Shown here in pieces: positions 12,344 to 24,084 of a stretch of DNA of 64,000 nt; position 1 is the first letter of the stretch, and every line of letters begins with the position of its first letter. The notes beneath the pieces were generated by a model that worked only from the letters and a program-made list of their open reading frames with translations, did no database searches and was not told the DNA's origin. The DNA comes from Ichthyophthirius multifiliis (Eukaryota > Ciliophora > Oligohymenophorea > Hymenostomatida): the NCBI RefSeq assembly GCF_000220395.1, contig NW_004086441.1, forward strand, positions 1 through 64,000, written 5' to 3'. The translations under genes were made by a program, and so were the position numbers.

Positions 12344-13271
12344 TCAATAGTTTAATAAAAAAATATTACCTTTTTTTATGTTTTAACCATATAAAATTTA
12401 TATTTGATTCCCAAAATCTAAACTTTATAATAATTATTTATATTAAATTTTATTATCAATTATAACTTCTTTATAAATGTTATCTTTAATTTATGTATTT
12501 TGGGATAAATTATGTTTTTATTAATTATATTCATTTTTAATTTAGCTTTAATTTTTTAAATCTTCCTCTAGTTTTTAAGTTACTTCTATTTCTTTTTTTT
12601 AACAAATATAATCATCTTCTAATTAGTTTTAATAGTTTTCAAATAAATATTAGCTTACAGCTAGTTAGGCGTTGCTTTCCTTTTTTTAAATCATCTCAGT
12701 AATTTATTTATTATGATATTGTTCATTTTATATTACTTTATTTTAATTTTTGTCAACTTAAATTTTCTCAATTTAACTTTTAAATTAATCACTTTAATGC
12801 CTATATATGCCATAGTAATTAAAAGGACTTTATTAAATAGAATTATTAAAGATCTTTTACATTTATTATATATCTTGTTAAGTTAAATATTCTTTTAACT
12901 TTTCGATTTGTTTGCTTAGATTTAATTTATTGTTAATATTTGAATTATTTTATTTATTTTAGTTATTTTACGAAGATTATTAAAATTTACAAATAAATTA
13001 ACTTATTTGATTTTCAATTTAATCCAACTCCTTTTATAAATTATCAAATCCTAAACCTGCTTCCTATTCGTATATATTTTATTCATATTATAATTTTTTG
13101 TATTCACCAAATTAAGGAGATAATTAATCATAATTTTATTATTGTTCTTCTAATTATTTTGAAAAACTTTAATTCATTTCAATTTAATTTATTTATTCAT
13201 CTTTTTTTTATGATAAAACTTAATATAAAATAAAAATCTTTAAATATAATACTAATTAAATGAGATTTCAT
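12344..13271 (-). CDS. Coiled-coil protein, 291 aa, function unknown
   Basis: Two exons on the minus strand: 13271-13253 and 13200-12344, with a 52-nt GT-AG intron. The protein is 291 aa with the TGA at 12346-12344. It is hydrophilic and dominated by Gln, Asn, Lys and Glu. Long stretches have heptad-like spacing (LSKQIEKLKEYL, then EIEVTQKLEEDLKNQS), which predicts coiled coils for most of its length. No signal peptide, membrane segment or enzymatic motif is visible. A single-exon reading from the in-frame ATG at 13177 would lose only a short N-terminus. It lies immediately downstream of the sortilin gene on the same strand, about 260 bp away. It may be cytoskeletal, which is inference from the coiled coil alone. 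Confidence 0.7.
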
Positions 13272-13533
13272 TTGATAATAAATACTATTTTTTTTTATAA
13301 AATATTTATTAAATTAATATTATTTTTATTTTATAAATATAAAAATATAAAGTAAAATTTAAATATTTTTATTATTATTTTTTAAAAATAATTTTTTTTT
13401 TTACAAAAAATACTGACTTTTATTTTAAATTTAAGTTTATAAAATAATTTGTAGACTTTTTAAAAAAAAAAACATAAATATATAATTTTTTATCATAACA
13501 TAAAAATATTTTTAATTATAACATTAAATTTTA

Positions 13534-16277
13534 TCATAAACCTTCTTCATCCTCTTCATTAAATAACGAATTACTTTATTCTTTATTATTTTTTTAATAT
13601 CTAAATTCATTTAATTCATTATCTTTAGTAATCGATATAGCTTATTTAAATTTAACATATAAAACTTCTCTTTTTAAATAAGCAATTATCAATAATATCA
13701 AAGCAAGTAATAATTTGTATTTATTACTACCATTATTATTTTCAGAAGTTTATTTTTAATTAAAGTATTCTGCTTAAATTTCCTTTTTAATTTCATCTTT
13801 TCCTCTATTACCATATCCTTCCTTTTATAGCTTTTCTCTTTAAATTTATTCTTATTTTTACTCTTCGCTTAATCTATCTGGACATTCAACTCTTCTTGGC
13901 ATATATTAATCTTCTACTCCTCCTTTACATTAACTATTTGAGATTTTTCTATTTTTTAAATAAATTAAATAAAATAATTATTTTAAAATAAATACCTATA
14001 TCCTAAAGTAACATAGTAATAATCAACACAATTTTCAGGAGGTTTAGTATTATCTTATTTATTAGCGAAATTTTCATTCATAGCTACACATTTATTAGGA
14101 TCGAAATCATCTTTTGCATACCCATAATCACACTAGAAATCTTCCTCTGTACATTCGCATTAGTTTAGAACTTTTTTGTATTATATCAAGTTTAGTGAAT
14201 TGAAACATTACGCATCTCTTTTTTTTCTTGTATATTCTACCCTTTAACCAAATACACATTTTTTTCCACTAAAGTTGATAGGAATCCATGACTCATAATC
14301 TGAATCTTCATTATCAGCTACATTTTCTCCTAAAATATTTTTATTTTATTTATATTCTTTTATTATTTTATACCTTAGCATTTTCTATTAAAATATTAAT
14401 TAAAATCAATAGAAACTATAATTCCTGGTCTTTAATTGTTTGAATTTTCATAACTTCCATAAATAATAAAAACACTACCTGTATTATTATGCTCAGTGAC
14501 TATTTCATCAACATTAAATTTAATATTTTAACTAATTAATAATTTTTCCCATGTTTTTCCTTCGTCTGCAGAATAAATAATAAAATTGGTTGGTTGATCA
14601 TCTAAAATAAATAAAAAAAACATAAATTTTATATATATAAAAAATAAACCTTAAATTAACACTATAATTCCTCCTTAGTCTGCAATTTCATAGGCCCAAG
14701 ATCCTTATTAAATCTAAAAAAGATTAAAAAAAAATTGAAAAAAAATACTTCATCCCAATTATGTCCTCCATCTCTAGATAAATAAACATTAACTTCTGAA
14801 GGATTTTAAGTAAGATAAATACCCACGTTACCAGATGCAAGTATCAAACCAGGTGCATATTTGACAGAATATAAAGGATTTCCATGTAATTCAGTTCTTC
14901 CTTTTAATTATAGTGAGCATTCACCACTACATTCATATTTAGTATTATTATAAGAAGCTTTAGGAGCTTTCAAACTATGCCAATTTCCTCCTTTATCGAA
15001 TGAAATTTTAGTTTTTTTATAATTTTCTAAATTAAATGGTGTACTAGTACTACTTGTGACTTTTCTGGATTTATAGGCTTTATATTTTTCTACTTATTAT
15101 TATGCATAACCATTTGCGATATAAGTACCTTCATTACTCTGAATAGGTTCAAAATCAATATTTAAATCATTATCACCTACAGCATATTATAAAGATAATG
15201 TGAATTGTTTTCCTTAAGAATTGGATACATAAATATTTGTATATCCTTTTTCATCCCCTTCATGGTTAATTGAAATAATTATTTCTCCATTAACAATATC
15301 CAAAATAGTAAAAGATTCATCTTTTACTCTTTTTATGGGCAAATCAATTTCAGATTTGCTTTGCTTTTAATTTACTAAAGAAGGGCCTATTATTAATTTA
15401 AATTTAGTGCTCTGTTAAGTCAAAATAAATATGTAATCTTCACTTTGATAATATCTTGTACCATTTTCTTATACTATATATGAACTATTAAAGAAATCAT
15501 CACTATAAATGATTTGTCTTTCTATATTTATATTTTTTTTATAAAAAAATATTTTTATTTTTATTTTTTACTTTTTATTTCTCCTTAATATTATGCTTAA
15601 CTAACAATAATTCTATACTCATTATTAAAAATAGTCGCTTTTATTTTATCCCATTAAGCTTGCGTAACATTATCAAGTATTTTTCTCCATTCAGCACCGC
15701 TGTTTTGTGATAAATATAACTAATAGGTAAACGATAAACATAAAGGATCATTTTCGCTACAATTAGTAGGCAACAAAGCTATTAAATAATCTTAGTTTTA
15801 CATATGAGGCTAGAAATTTTACAACAAAGGCTCATGTGTTATCTTAGTGTATGTTTTGCCACAATCTTCGGTATAAAAACTAATTCCGGACTATCCTATA
15901 ATATAGACCTTAGTATTTAAGATAGGGCTTATTAAAATATCTTTTATTATAAGATTGCCTTACGTGCTTGTTTATTTGAGTAAAATTTCGTTTATAGATT
16001 TTAAAGTTTGACCATAATCTTTTGAAAAATATAGATTACCATTATCAGTTAGGATGTACATTTTGCGATTTCTAACAATTTGATTGTATGTCATTACGTC
16101 ACCATCTTCAGAAATGGCAGATGCGGCACCACACCATAAAATTTCTTAAACGGAACTTTAGATTTCATTAAATTAATGCTTTATACGTTCATGAGCTTTG
16201 TTTTTTTCAACAATTGTTGATTAACAAATGCATAAAGATATTATTGAAAAGAGAATAGTTAATAATTTTATGTTCAT
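13534..16277 (-). CDS. VPS10-domain sorting receptor (sortilin family)
   Basis: Six minus-strand exons join in phase: 16277-15572, 15521-14749, 14713-14650, 14601-14374, 14329-13996 and 13948-13534. The introns are 50, 35, 48, 44 and 47 nt, and the protein is 839 aa. Residues 1-19 form a signal peptide. The long lumenal part carries repeated Asp-box (BNR) turns: SKDYGQTL, TEDCGKTY, FDKGGNWH, SRDGGHNW and ADEGKTW. These mark the VPS10 beta-propeller. It is followed by the Cys-rich sortilin C module (FGQRVEYTRK, CECTEEDFQCDYGY, GYRKIS), one TM helix near residues 765-780 and an acidic tail ending DEEGL. The family sorts cargo from the Golgi to endolysosomes. In Tetrahymena, VPS10 receptors deliver mucocyst (secretory granule) proteins, so a similar job is plausible here. 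Confidence 0.93.
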
Positions 16278-16785
16278 TTAATTAATTTTAATTTTTTTAA
16301 ATTTTTTTTTTTTTAATTAAGATTATTTTTTATTTTTGTATAAGTACTTATACATAATTTTTTTAAAAATATATATTTTATATCTTTTTTTTTAATTTTT
16401 AGCACGTTTTAAAAAAAAGAAAAAAAAATATATAAATTAAAATTAAATATATAAAATATTAATATAAAAAAATATATTGGTTATATTTGTAAATTTATTT
16501 AAATTCTCATATTACCATTATATAAAAATAATTATAATTATTAAATATTTATAGAAAATTAAATTCTTATAGTATAAAGAAAAAATAATAAATTATTATT
16601 TAAAAAATTTAATTATAAAAAAATGTTTTAAAGAAATTTTATTTTTAAATTTTAAATAAATTATTTAGAATAATTAAAATATCTTTAAAATTTTAAAAAT
16701 GTTATATATAATTAATTTAAAAAAATATTGATAATATATTTAATCTTTTTCTAAATTTTTTTAGAAATAACTTATTATTAATATG

Positions 16786-16849
<64 letters not shown>

Positions 16850-17383
16850 TTATTTTTAATATATTATATTAATTATATCAATTCTTTTATCCTTAAATTA
16901 ATAATTATTATTAAATTTTTTATAAATATATAATATTTATTAGTATTATTTTATAATTTAACTTTATTTTATTTTATGGATTAGTTTATGTTCCAAAAAA
17001 AGTATTAATTTAAGAACCTATTATATTTTTATTAATAATATTTAATATTTTTAATATTATTATTTTATTTTAATTATTTTTTTCTTCTATTTTTTATTTG
17101 AATGTTAATTTTTATTTTTTTTTATAATTATTTTACTTATATAATAGTTTACTCTATCTATTTTTTATTATTTATATATTTTTCGCTTTTCTTGTAACGA
17201 AATTAGTATTTTATTTAACTATTAAATTTTTCAAATTTTTCAAATTTGTATTAATTTTTTTTTTTTTTATTTAACTATATTATTTAAAATTTATTTTTTA
17301 TTGTATAAATTTTGATATATTTTAATTATATTGATCTGATTAAAAGAACTATTAATGTTTACATAACTTATATATGTATTCCT
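16278..17383. other. AT-rich intergenic stretch with ATT trinucleotide array
   Basis: About 1.1 kb upstream of the sortilin gene. It contains a long, slightly interrupted (ATT)n microsatellite at about 16785-16857. On the minus strand a frame without TGA continues from the kinase-like fragment through this array. It would read as a very Asn-rich low-complexity tail, and I could not establish it as a gene. Confidence 0.55.
16785..16857. repeat. (ATT)n trinucleotide repeat
   Basis: About 24 ATT units with one or two interruptions. On the minus strand it would read as poly-Asn if translated in one frame, but no gene there is established. Confidence 0.92.
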
Positions 17384-17510
17384 TCAATAGATGTCTTTTA
17401 AAGTTTATTTTATAGCACTACTTTAATATTATTATCTTGTAATAGCATCTTTGATTATCCAAAACGCTTTTTCACCAATAGAGACACTTTTCAGCTTAAA
17501 ATTTAATAAT
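17384..17510 (-). pseudogene. Possible protein-kinase N-lobe remnant
   Basis: In one minus-strand frame, a stretch resembles the start of a protein-kinase domain: VSIGEKAFWIIKDA, then SAIKQTLKD. It recalls 'IGxGxFGxVxxA...VAIKxxxxD' with the right spacing between glycine loop and lysine. The glycine loop is damaged (GEKAFW in place of GxGxFG), and a TGA at 17384-17386 follows within a few residues. No further kinase subdomains were found downstream. I read it as a decayed fragment, but chance similarity in AT-rich sequence cannot be excluded. Confidence 0.3.
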
Positions 17511-18280
17511 AATAGTCTTTTATTTTTTTAACATAAACAATATCCCTTTTTTTTAAGTTTTTCAAACCCAATTATTTATGAAAGTAAAATATGTATTTTT
17601 TGCTAAATTTCAATAAATACTATTAAAATTTTATTATAATAAACAACCCCTACAAAATATATTTTCTTTAATATTTCTATTAATGCTATCTTTTTTAAAA
17701 TAAAAATTACTATTTATAATATTTAATTTGAACTATAGGTGTTACTTTTCAAAAAAATGTTTATTGTGTTTTATTAAAATATTATTTTTATGGGTTATAT
17801 TAGTTTTACTTTTATTTTATTATTTTGTTTAAATTTATATAATTTTTATATTTAATTATTAGTATTTATCTTATTTAAGCCACAAATTAATTTATATTAT
17901 TTTGGAAAATATATAAAATAAATAGACTTTTATAAAGATTTTAATTTATAATAAAATTAAATTTAGTATATTAATTATGTAAAATCAAAATAATCTTTAT
18001 CTATTCAAATATTTTTTTATAATAAAAAAACAAAAAATATGTAATTTTTTTTATAATATTCTTAATTAATTTTTTTTTTTTCAATTAATATTAGAATTAT
18101 TTCAATAAAAAAAAAATGTTTCTATTTAATTATTTAATCCAAAAAAATATAACATTTTTTAAAAAAAATTATAAATTAATTAAAAAAATATTTAAAAACT
18201 AAAAAATTATCAAAAAAAAATAAATAAATAAAAAACTAAATCTAAATATAAATCCCATTTAAAAAATAATAATTAGCATT
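17511..18280. other. AT-rich intergenic stretch
   Basis: About 0.8 kb upstream of CFAP57. Only A/T-rich sequence with T and A runs was seen. It presumably includes the CFAP57 promoter. Confidence 0.55.
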
Positions 18281-21200
18281 ATGTTATAATTATAAAACTA
18301 ACAAGAAGAAAGTCAACTCCCTACAAAACTGCAACTTCCATTCGGTGTAAAATACATACACGGATACCGCAGTGATTTTAAAAACAACATATTTTAACTT
18401 TCTGAACAAAGAGTAGTATATCCTGCAAGTAATTCAGTTATCGTAAATAATTCTGAAAACAAGCAATAATTTTATCACACATATAGTGGTACATCCGGAA
18501 TCACGTGTATGGCTTAGAGTGTTTCCAAAAAATATATTGCCTGGGCGGAAGAATATGAAAGTGGGATAATAATAATCTAAGATATGACCAAACCGGAAAA
18601 AAGGAAAACCATAACATCTCAAGATTGTAAAGCAAGGGCTTATGTATGTCTCGATTTTCACAAAACTGATGAGAAATTATTAATTGCATTAAGTGGTTAA
18701 CCTGATTGGTAATTAATTTATTTCCAATGGGATAAATAAAAAGTGATTTCTTCAGTAAGTCTTAAGATAGTGGAGAATATGAGATATTCCTTCTGCTTTT
18801 TTCACCCTAAAGAGGACGATTTTATAGGCTTAGTAGGCCACGCAGCCATAAAATCGTATAAACTAGGCTCTGATGGCCAATTAAAATAAAAAGATAGCCC
18901 TTTTATTAAAAAAGATAGTAAAGATCTACATCATTCGACTAATTATACTTCTTATTGCCTTCTCCCAGACTAAAATATGATCATAGGAACAGATTAAGGT
19001 GAGTTGCTATTTTTTTAATCTTCATTCGAATTTAAAACTATACTTCCAACTTCTCCAAAAAACGAACAAATGTCAATCGAATGTATATAAACCTACTCTA
19101 AAGGATTTATAGTAGCAGGTTCAGATTGTACTATTCTAATGTACGAGAAATGTGATAATGATCTAAAAAATCCATATATTAGAGCCGATAAGAAAATCCA
19201 ACTTAAAGAATTCAAAACTAAAATTACTTCCCTATTAGTCACTAATGGGGAAGAAAAACTCATTGTAGGAATTGAAGGCGGATAATTATTATAAATACTT
19301 TTTTCTCCAGAAAATTAAACTATAAGTGAGGAAAATTCGAAATGTGAGCCTTTGTATATGTCTTATCATTCATAAAAAGTAAAAAGATATTATATTTTTG
19401 ATATTTTATATTTTTATTAAAAAAAGATTACAGGTTTAGATGTTTGTATTAGAAAAGCATTAGTAGTTACATGTAGTTTTGATAGATATGTAAAAATATG
19501 GAATTATATAGATAATACATTAGAAAATTCTAAACTTTTTGATGAAGAAGCTTATTCAGTTGCTATTCATCCTTCCGGTTTTCACATAATAGTCGGTTTT
19601 GCTGACCGAATAAAATTCTTGAATATTTTTGAAAACGATCTTATCTCATTTAAAGAGCTTACTGTTAAAAACTGCCGAGAAATCCAATTTTCAAATGGTG
19701 GACATTTATTCGCAATCACAAATATTACAACAGTTTAAGTATTTGACTTTTATACAGGAGAAATGGCTTCCCATTTAGCCTTCAGAGGTTCTGGAAAGGT
19801 TAAAAGTATTTTCTGGGAATAAGACGATTAGGGATTTTTTACTGGAAATACAGATGGAATAATATACTATTGGAGAGTAGATGATGCAGGGCCACAAAAG
19901 ACTCAAATTGCGACTTTTCCAGGTATGAATATTACGTGTATTACGGGACATTAGAGTACTGAAAACAACCTTTAGCATGTTGAAAGGATTATTTTTGTTT
20001 CAGGAGTTTATTCCGATGAAAATAATTTGGAAGATAATATATATGGAAATTAGTAATAATTATAGTAAATTTAGAATAGTGAAAAATGCGTATATAAAAT
20101 TACTATACATAGTAAATTAGAAAAAGAAAATAGAGAACTAAGTGATGGAAATTTAAAAAAAAAGTTCATAGTAGCTGGTACTTAAAAAATATTTACAGGA
20201 AGTGATATTTCTTAAGTAGCACTCGCACATTGTAATAAACTATTTTTCTTTACCACAGAGGATAAAGGAAAACCAGGTGCTATAAGGGTCATGAAGTATC
20301 CTTTTACAAATGAAATATTGGAATTATAGTCCCATGTATCCTCTATAACAAGATTAAGAGTCTCTTTTGATGATAATTATGTGTTTACGGCTAGTGAAGA
20401 CGGAGCTTTAATTATATATAAGAACGAAGATAAGGAATTCAAAGTAAAAATGGATAAAGATAATATAATTGAGACTTAGTTTACGGAAGAATTTCTTATA
20501 TAAAGGGAATAATATAATAATTAAAAAAATGAAATTGAGAGATTGAAGAAACAATTGAATGAGGAAAAATAAAGACAGGATTTATAAATTAAAGAAAGTT
20601 TGAAGATTTTAGATATGAAAATTTTAGAATTGGAATAGGTGAAAAATTAAAACTAAGAAAGGGATCTGTAAGAAATAAAAAAGCAGCAATCTGAAATTGA
20701 AGAAATGAATGAAAATTATGAAAAATAAAAATAAATGTTGAAAAATTTGCATCAATAAAATAAAAAAACCATTGAAAATGAATGTAAAAAAAAAATTGCT
20801 TTAGAAATGTAAAGAAATGAAGAATTATAAAGGGAAAAAGAAAAAGAAGAAAGAAATTTTAAACAAGACATTCATTCCATAGAAAATGATCATAAAAGAG
20901 AAATGGCCAAAAAAACGGCTATGTACGAATAATAATTAGCTGATGAAAAACAATAATATGCTGATTTACACGCCAAAAGTGAATAACTGAAAATCGAATT
21001 TGAAAAAACTTTGAATTAATTAGAGTTAAGCGCTGAAAACTAAATCGATAAACTCAAAGAATTAAACGAAACGAGAATGTAAGAATTATTTAATACACTA
21101 GAAAAAAGTGAAATTAAAAAAATGGAAAAAAGAAATGATTATGATACTGAGTCTTAAAAATTGGAAGATCAAAAAAGCAAACTAAAAGGAACTATGGAAG

Positions 21201-22266
21201 AAATCACATCTATTTAAGAAACTAATAAAATGCTCTAAAAGGAAAAGGAAACTCATACAAAGGAAATTGATGAAAGAGAAAAAGCTATTAAAGATAAAGG
21301 AAGAAGAATATATGAATTAAAAAAAAAAACTTAAGAGTTGGAAAAGTTTAAGTTTGTACTTGATTATAAAATTAAAGAATTAAAAAGAGATAAAGGACCT
21401 AAAGAAGAAGAAATTGCTAAAATGAAAGAATAGATAGCGAATATGAATTCAGAAATTTTACATTTTAATAGAACTAATAATAATTTGTGTACATTTTTTT
21501 ATTTTTATATATTTTTTTAAAAATATATATAGTACTAATTGTAAGTGATTTGAAATTAAGATAAAAAGGAATGAAAAAAGAATTAGAAAAATAAAATTAA
21601 TAAATTAATAGTTATTAATAATACATAAATGCTTTTGAATAGGATATGTCCAGTTGTTATTCGAATATTAATGTTTTATTTATTTATTTATTTTTTTGTT
21701 AATTATTTTTTTTTATTTTAGGATTAAAAAAAATTAAAATAAAGTATTGTTAGTCTTTTGAATTAATATGTATAAAATGATGATTTTAAATTTAAAAAAT
21801 CTGAAAATAATGACTTTTAAAGAGAAATAATGAAAGAAAGATCACATTTAGAAACTTCTGTTACAAATTTAAAATTAAAACATGATAAAAATCAATAAGT
21901 CCATAAATCTGTAAATATATAATTTTATTTAAATTTATAAACATAATTCTATTTTTATATAGGATACTGAAATTATAATGAAACATAATACTTTTCTTAT
22001 TTTCGAAATCAATCATTTAAGAAGGGAACAAAAAGATATAATTGATGATAAAATAAAACTTATGAATGTTTAAAGAAAAAAAAAAGAAAATAGCTTAAAT
22101 TAAATAGAAAAAGAAATATAATATTACGATGAAAAAAAATTAAAACTATAAAAAGAAATTCAAAATTAAAGATAAATAAATGATTAAATAAAAAGTAAAT
22201 TTTTAATATAAAATTTTATTTTTAATATAAAAATTATTTTTAAAAGATAATTAAAAATAAAAATGA
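18281..22266 (+). CDS. CFAP57: Cilia- and flagella-associated protein 57 (WD-repeat/coiled-coil)
   Basis: Six exons join in phase: 18281-19378, 19427-21488, 21533-21672, 21722-21910, 21963-22194 and 22247-22266. The protein is 1246 aa, close to the usual CFAP57 length. The N-terminal 650 residues are WD-repeat-like (VVTCSFDRYVKIWN, FTGNTDGIIYYW, FTASEDGALIIY). The rest is a long coiled coil. The diagnostic block is RIYELKKKTQELEKFKF followed by VLDYKIKELKRD and a conserved 'EIxxMKEQI' stretch. C-terminal pieces (SDLKLRQKG, LKQSIVSLLNQYV, NTFLIFEINHLRRE) also match the family. CFAP57 is an axonemal protein involved in assembling a subset of inner dynein arms and so in ciliary beating. The last, very short exon is inferred from GT-AG and phase; reading through it would end at 22319 instead. 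Confidence 0.93.
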
Positions 22267-23387
22267 TAGAATTAATAAAAAAAAATAAAAAAATTAAATG
22301 CTTATTATACTTATAATGATTAAAAATAAATATTTTAAATGCTTTAAATTTTTATTTATATCTAAATTTAAAAATCTTATATTTATAAAAATATAATGTT
22401 AATATTTATCAATATAATAAAGATATTAAATATTATTTTATTAGACATTTATTAATTTTGAAATTTTTTATTTCTTTAAATTATAAAATTTATTTTACAA
22501 TTGAATTAAAAAAAAATACATTTCTATATAAAATAATTTTTCATTTATTTTTTACTTAAAAAATAAAAGTTTAAAACAACCTATTTTAAAACAGAAATAT
22601 TTTATAAATATTATTTCAAAATATTTTATAAAAATATTAATATATTATGTATTTAATTATAACTTATTTTTTTTTAAAAGATTAATATTTTAAAGTATTT
22701 TGCCAAAAATATTAATTTCTAATTAATAAATATATAAAAATTTATTTTAAAATTAAATAAAAAAAGGAAACTCTGATAATAATTTAAATAATTATTTTAA
22801 ACAAATAAAAATAAAGAATAATGATGATCATCAAAATTTTCAAGTGAAAATAATTAATGTATCTATAATACGAGATTCTAATCTTATTTAATCAAAAAAA
22901 GCAACCTAATTTATAAAATAAAATATATCTTCATCAAACTATATAAAAATCATATTTTCACTAATCCTTAGAAGTTTATTAATAAGATTAAAAATTTGCG
23001 TTTTAAATTTGTATACGAAAATCTGATCAATATTTAAATAAGTTTCAATGAGATATTAAAATAACTAGCAATTATCATTAATTAACCCAATAGAAGATTT
23101 TTGATAAATTCTATATTATGAGATAATTTTATATAAAGAAATTATACAAATGTGATATGAATTTTAAAGTTAGAAAAAGAAAAAAATAATAAAGTTTCAT
23201 TTTTATTTAAATTATACCAATTTTTAATTAAAATATTTTGATTTATATATTTTCTAAAATTAAAAGAAAATTAAAGATAGAAATTAAATAATTAAATCAA
23301 AAATAAAATATTTTAAAATCTAAATATACTATACGAAAGATAAAATAATTATAATATATTATATAAATATCTTTATATTTTCATATT

Positions 23388-23419
<32 letters not shown>

Positions 23420-24084
23420 CAATATTTATATAATTGTTTAAGAAAAAATATATATTTATTTATAAAATTAATAATAAAAGAAATTTTATTTTATAAGAAA
23501 GTTATAAATTTAAAATTATTCATAATCTAAAAATTTATATTCGATAATAAATAATTTAATCTAAAATATATTTATATATATTTTTATTTTAATTCTATTC
23601 TAAAATTTTAATTTTAAATATAAATTTACTCATATCTGATTAAATTATAATGAAAATAAATATTTTTTTTAATAAATAATAAATTATAAAATTAAAAATA
23701 TTACATTAATTATTTAAAAACTAAATATTAATTATTTTTAAAAAAATAATATTAAATTAGATAATATTTTTTTTTTTCTAAAAATAATTAATTATAATTT
23801 TTTTTTATTTTCTCTCTCTCTCTTAGTTTTACAATAATCTTTAAAATATTCTTAATTATTTATTAATTAAATCAACTTTAAATAATTATTTTCGAATAAA
23901 TATATCAATAAATTTTTAATTCAAACAATTTATCAATTGAATTTTCGAATTTAAAAAAATAAAAAACATAAAATAGTTATAAGAAATAATATAAGATATA
24001 AAAAAATTATTAAATAAACCAAAACAATTAAAAAATATAATATCTATTACAATAAATTATATAAAACACTATTAAAATAAAATC
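22267..24084. other. AT-rich intergenic stretch with a coding-like patch
   Basis: About 1.8 kb between CFAP57 and the first P4-ATPase. Around 22767-23028 on plus, one frame reads for about 85 codons without TGA and has somewhat higher G/C. It includes a Ser/Asn/Gln-containing hydrophilic start and a hydrophobic end. I could not assign it. A short TA repeat sits at about 23395-23419 and (TC)n at 23812-23824. Confidence 0.4.

Noticed and set aside
16785..16857. ATT array as a second telomere or centromere element
   Set aside because: It has no C/G-rich telomere unit and is an ordinary trinucleotide microsatellite.
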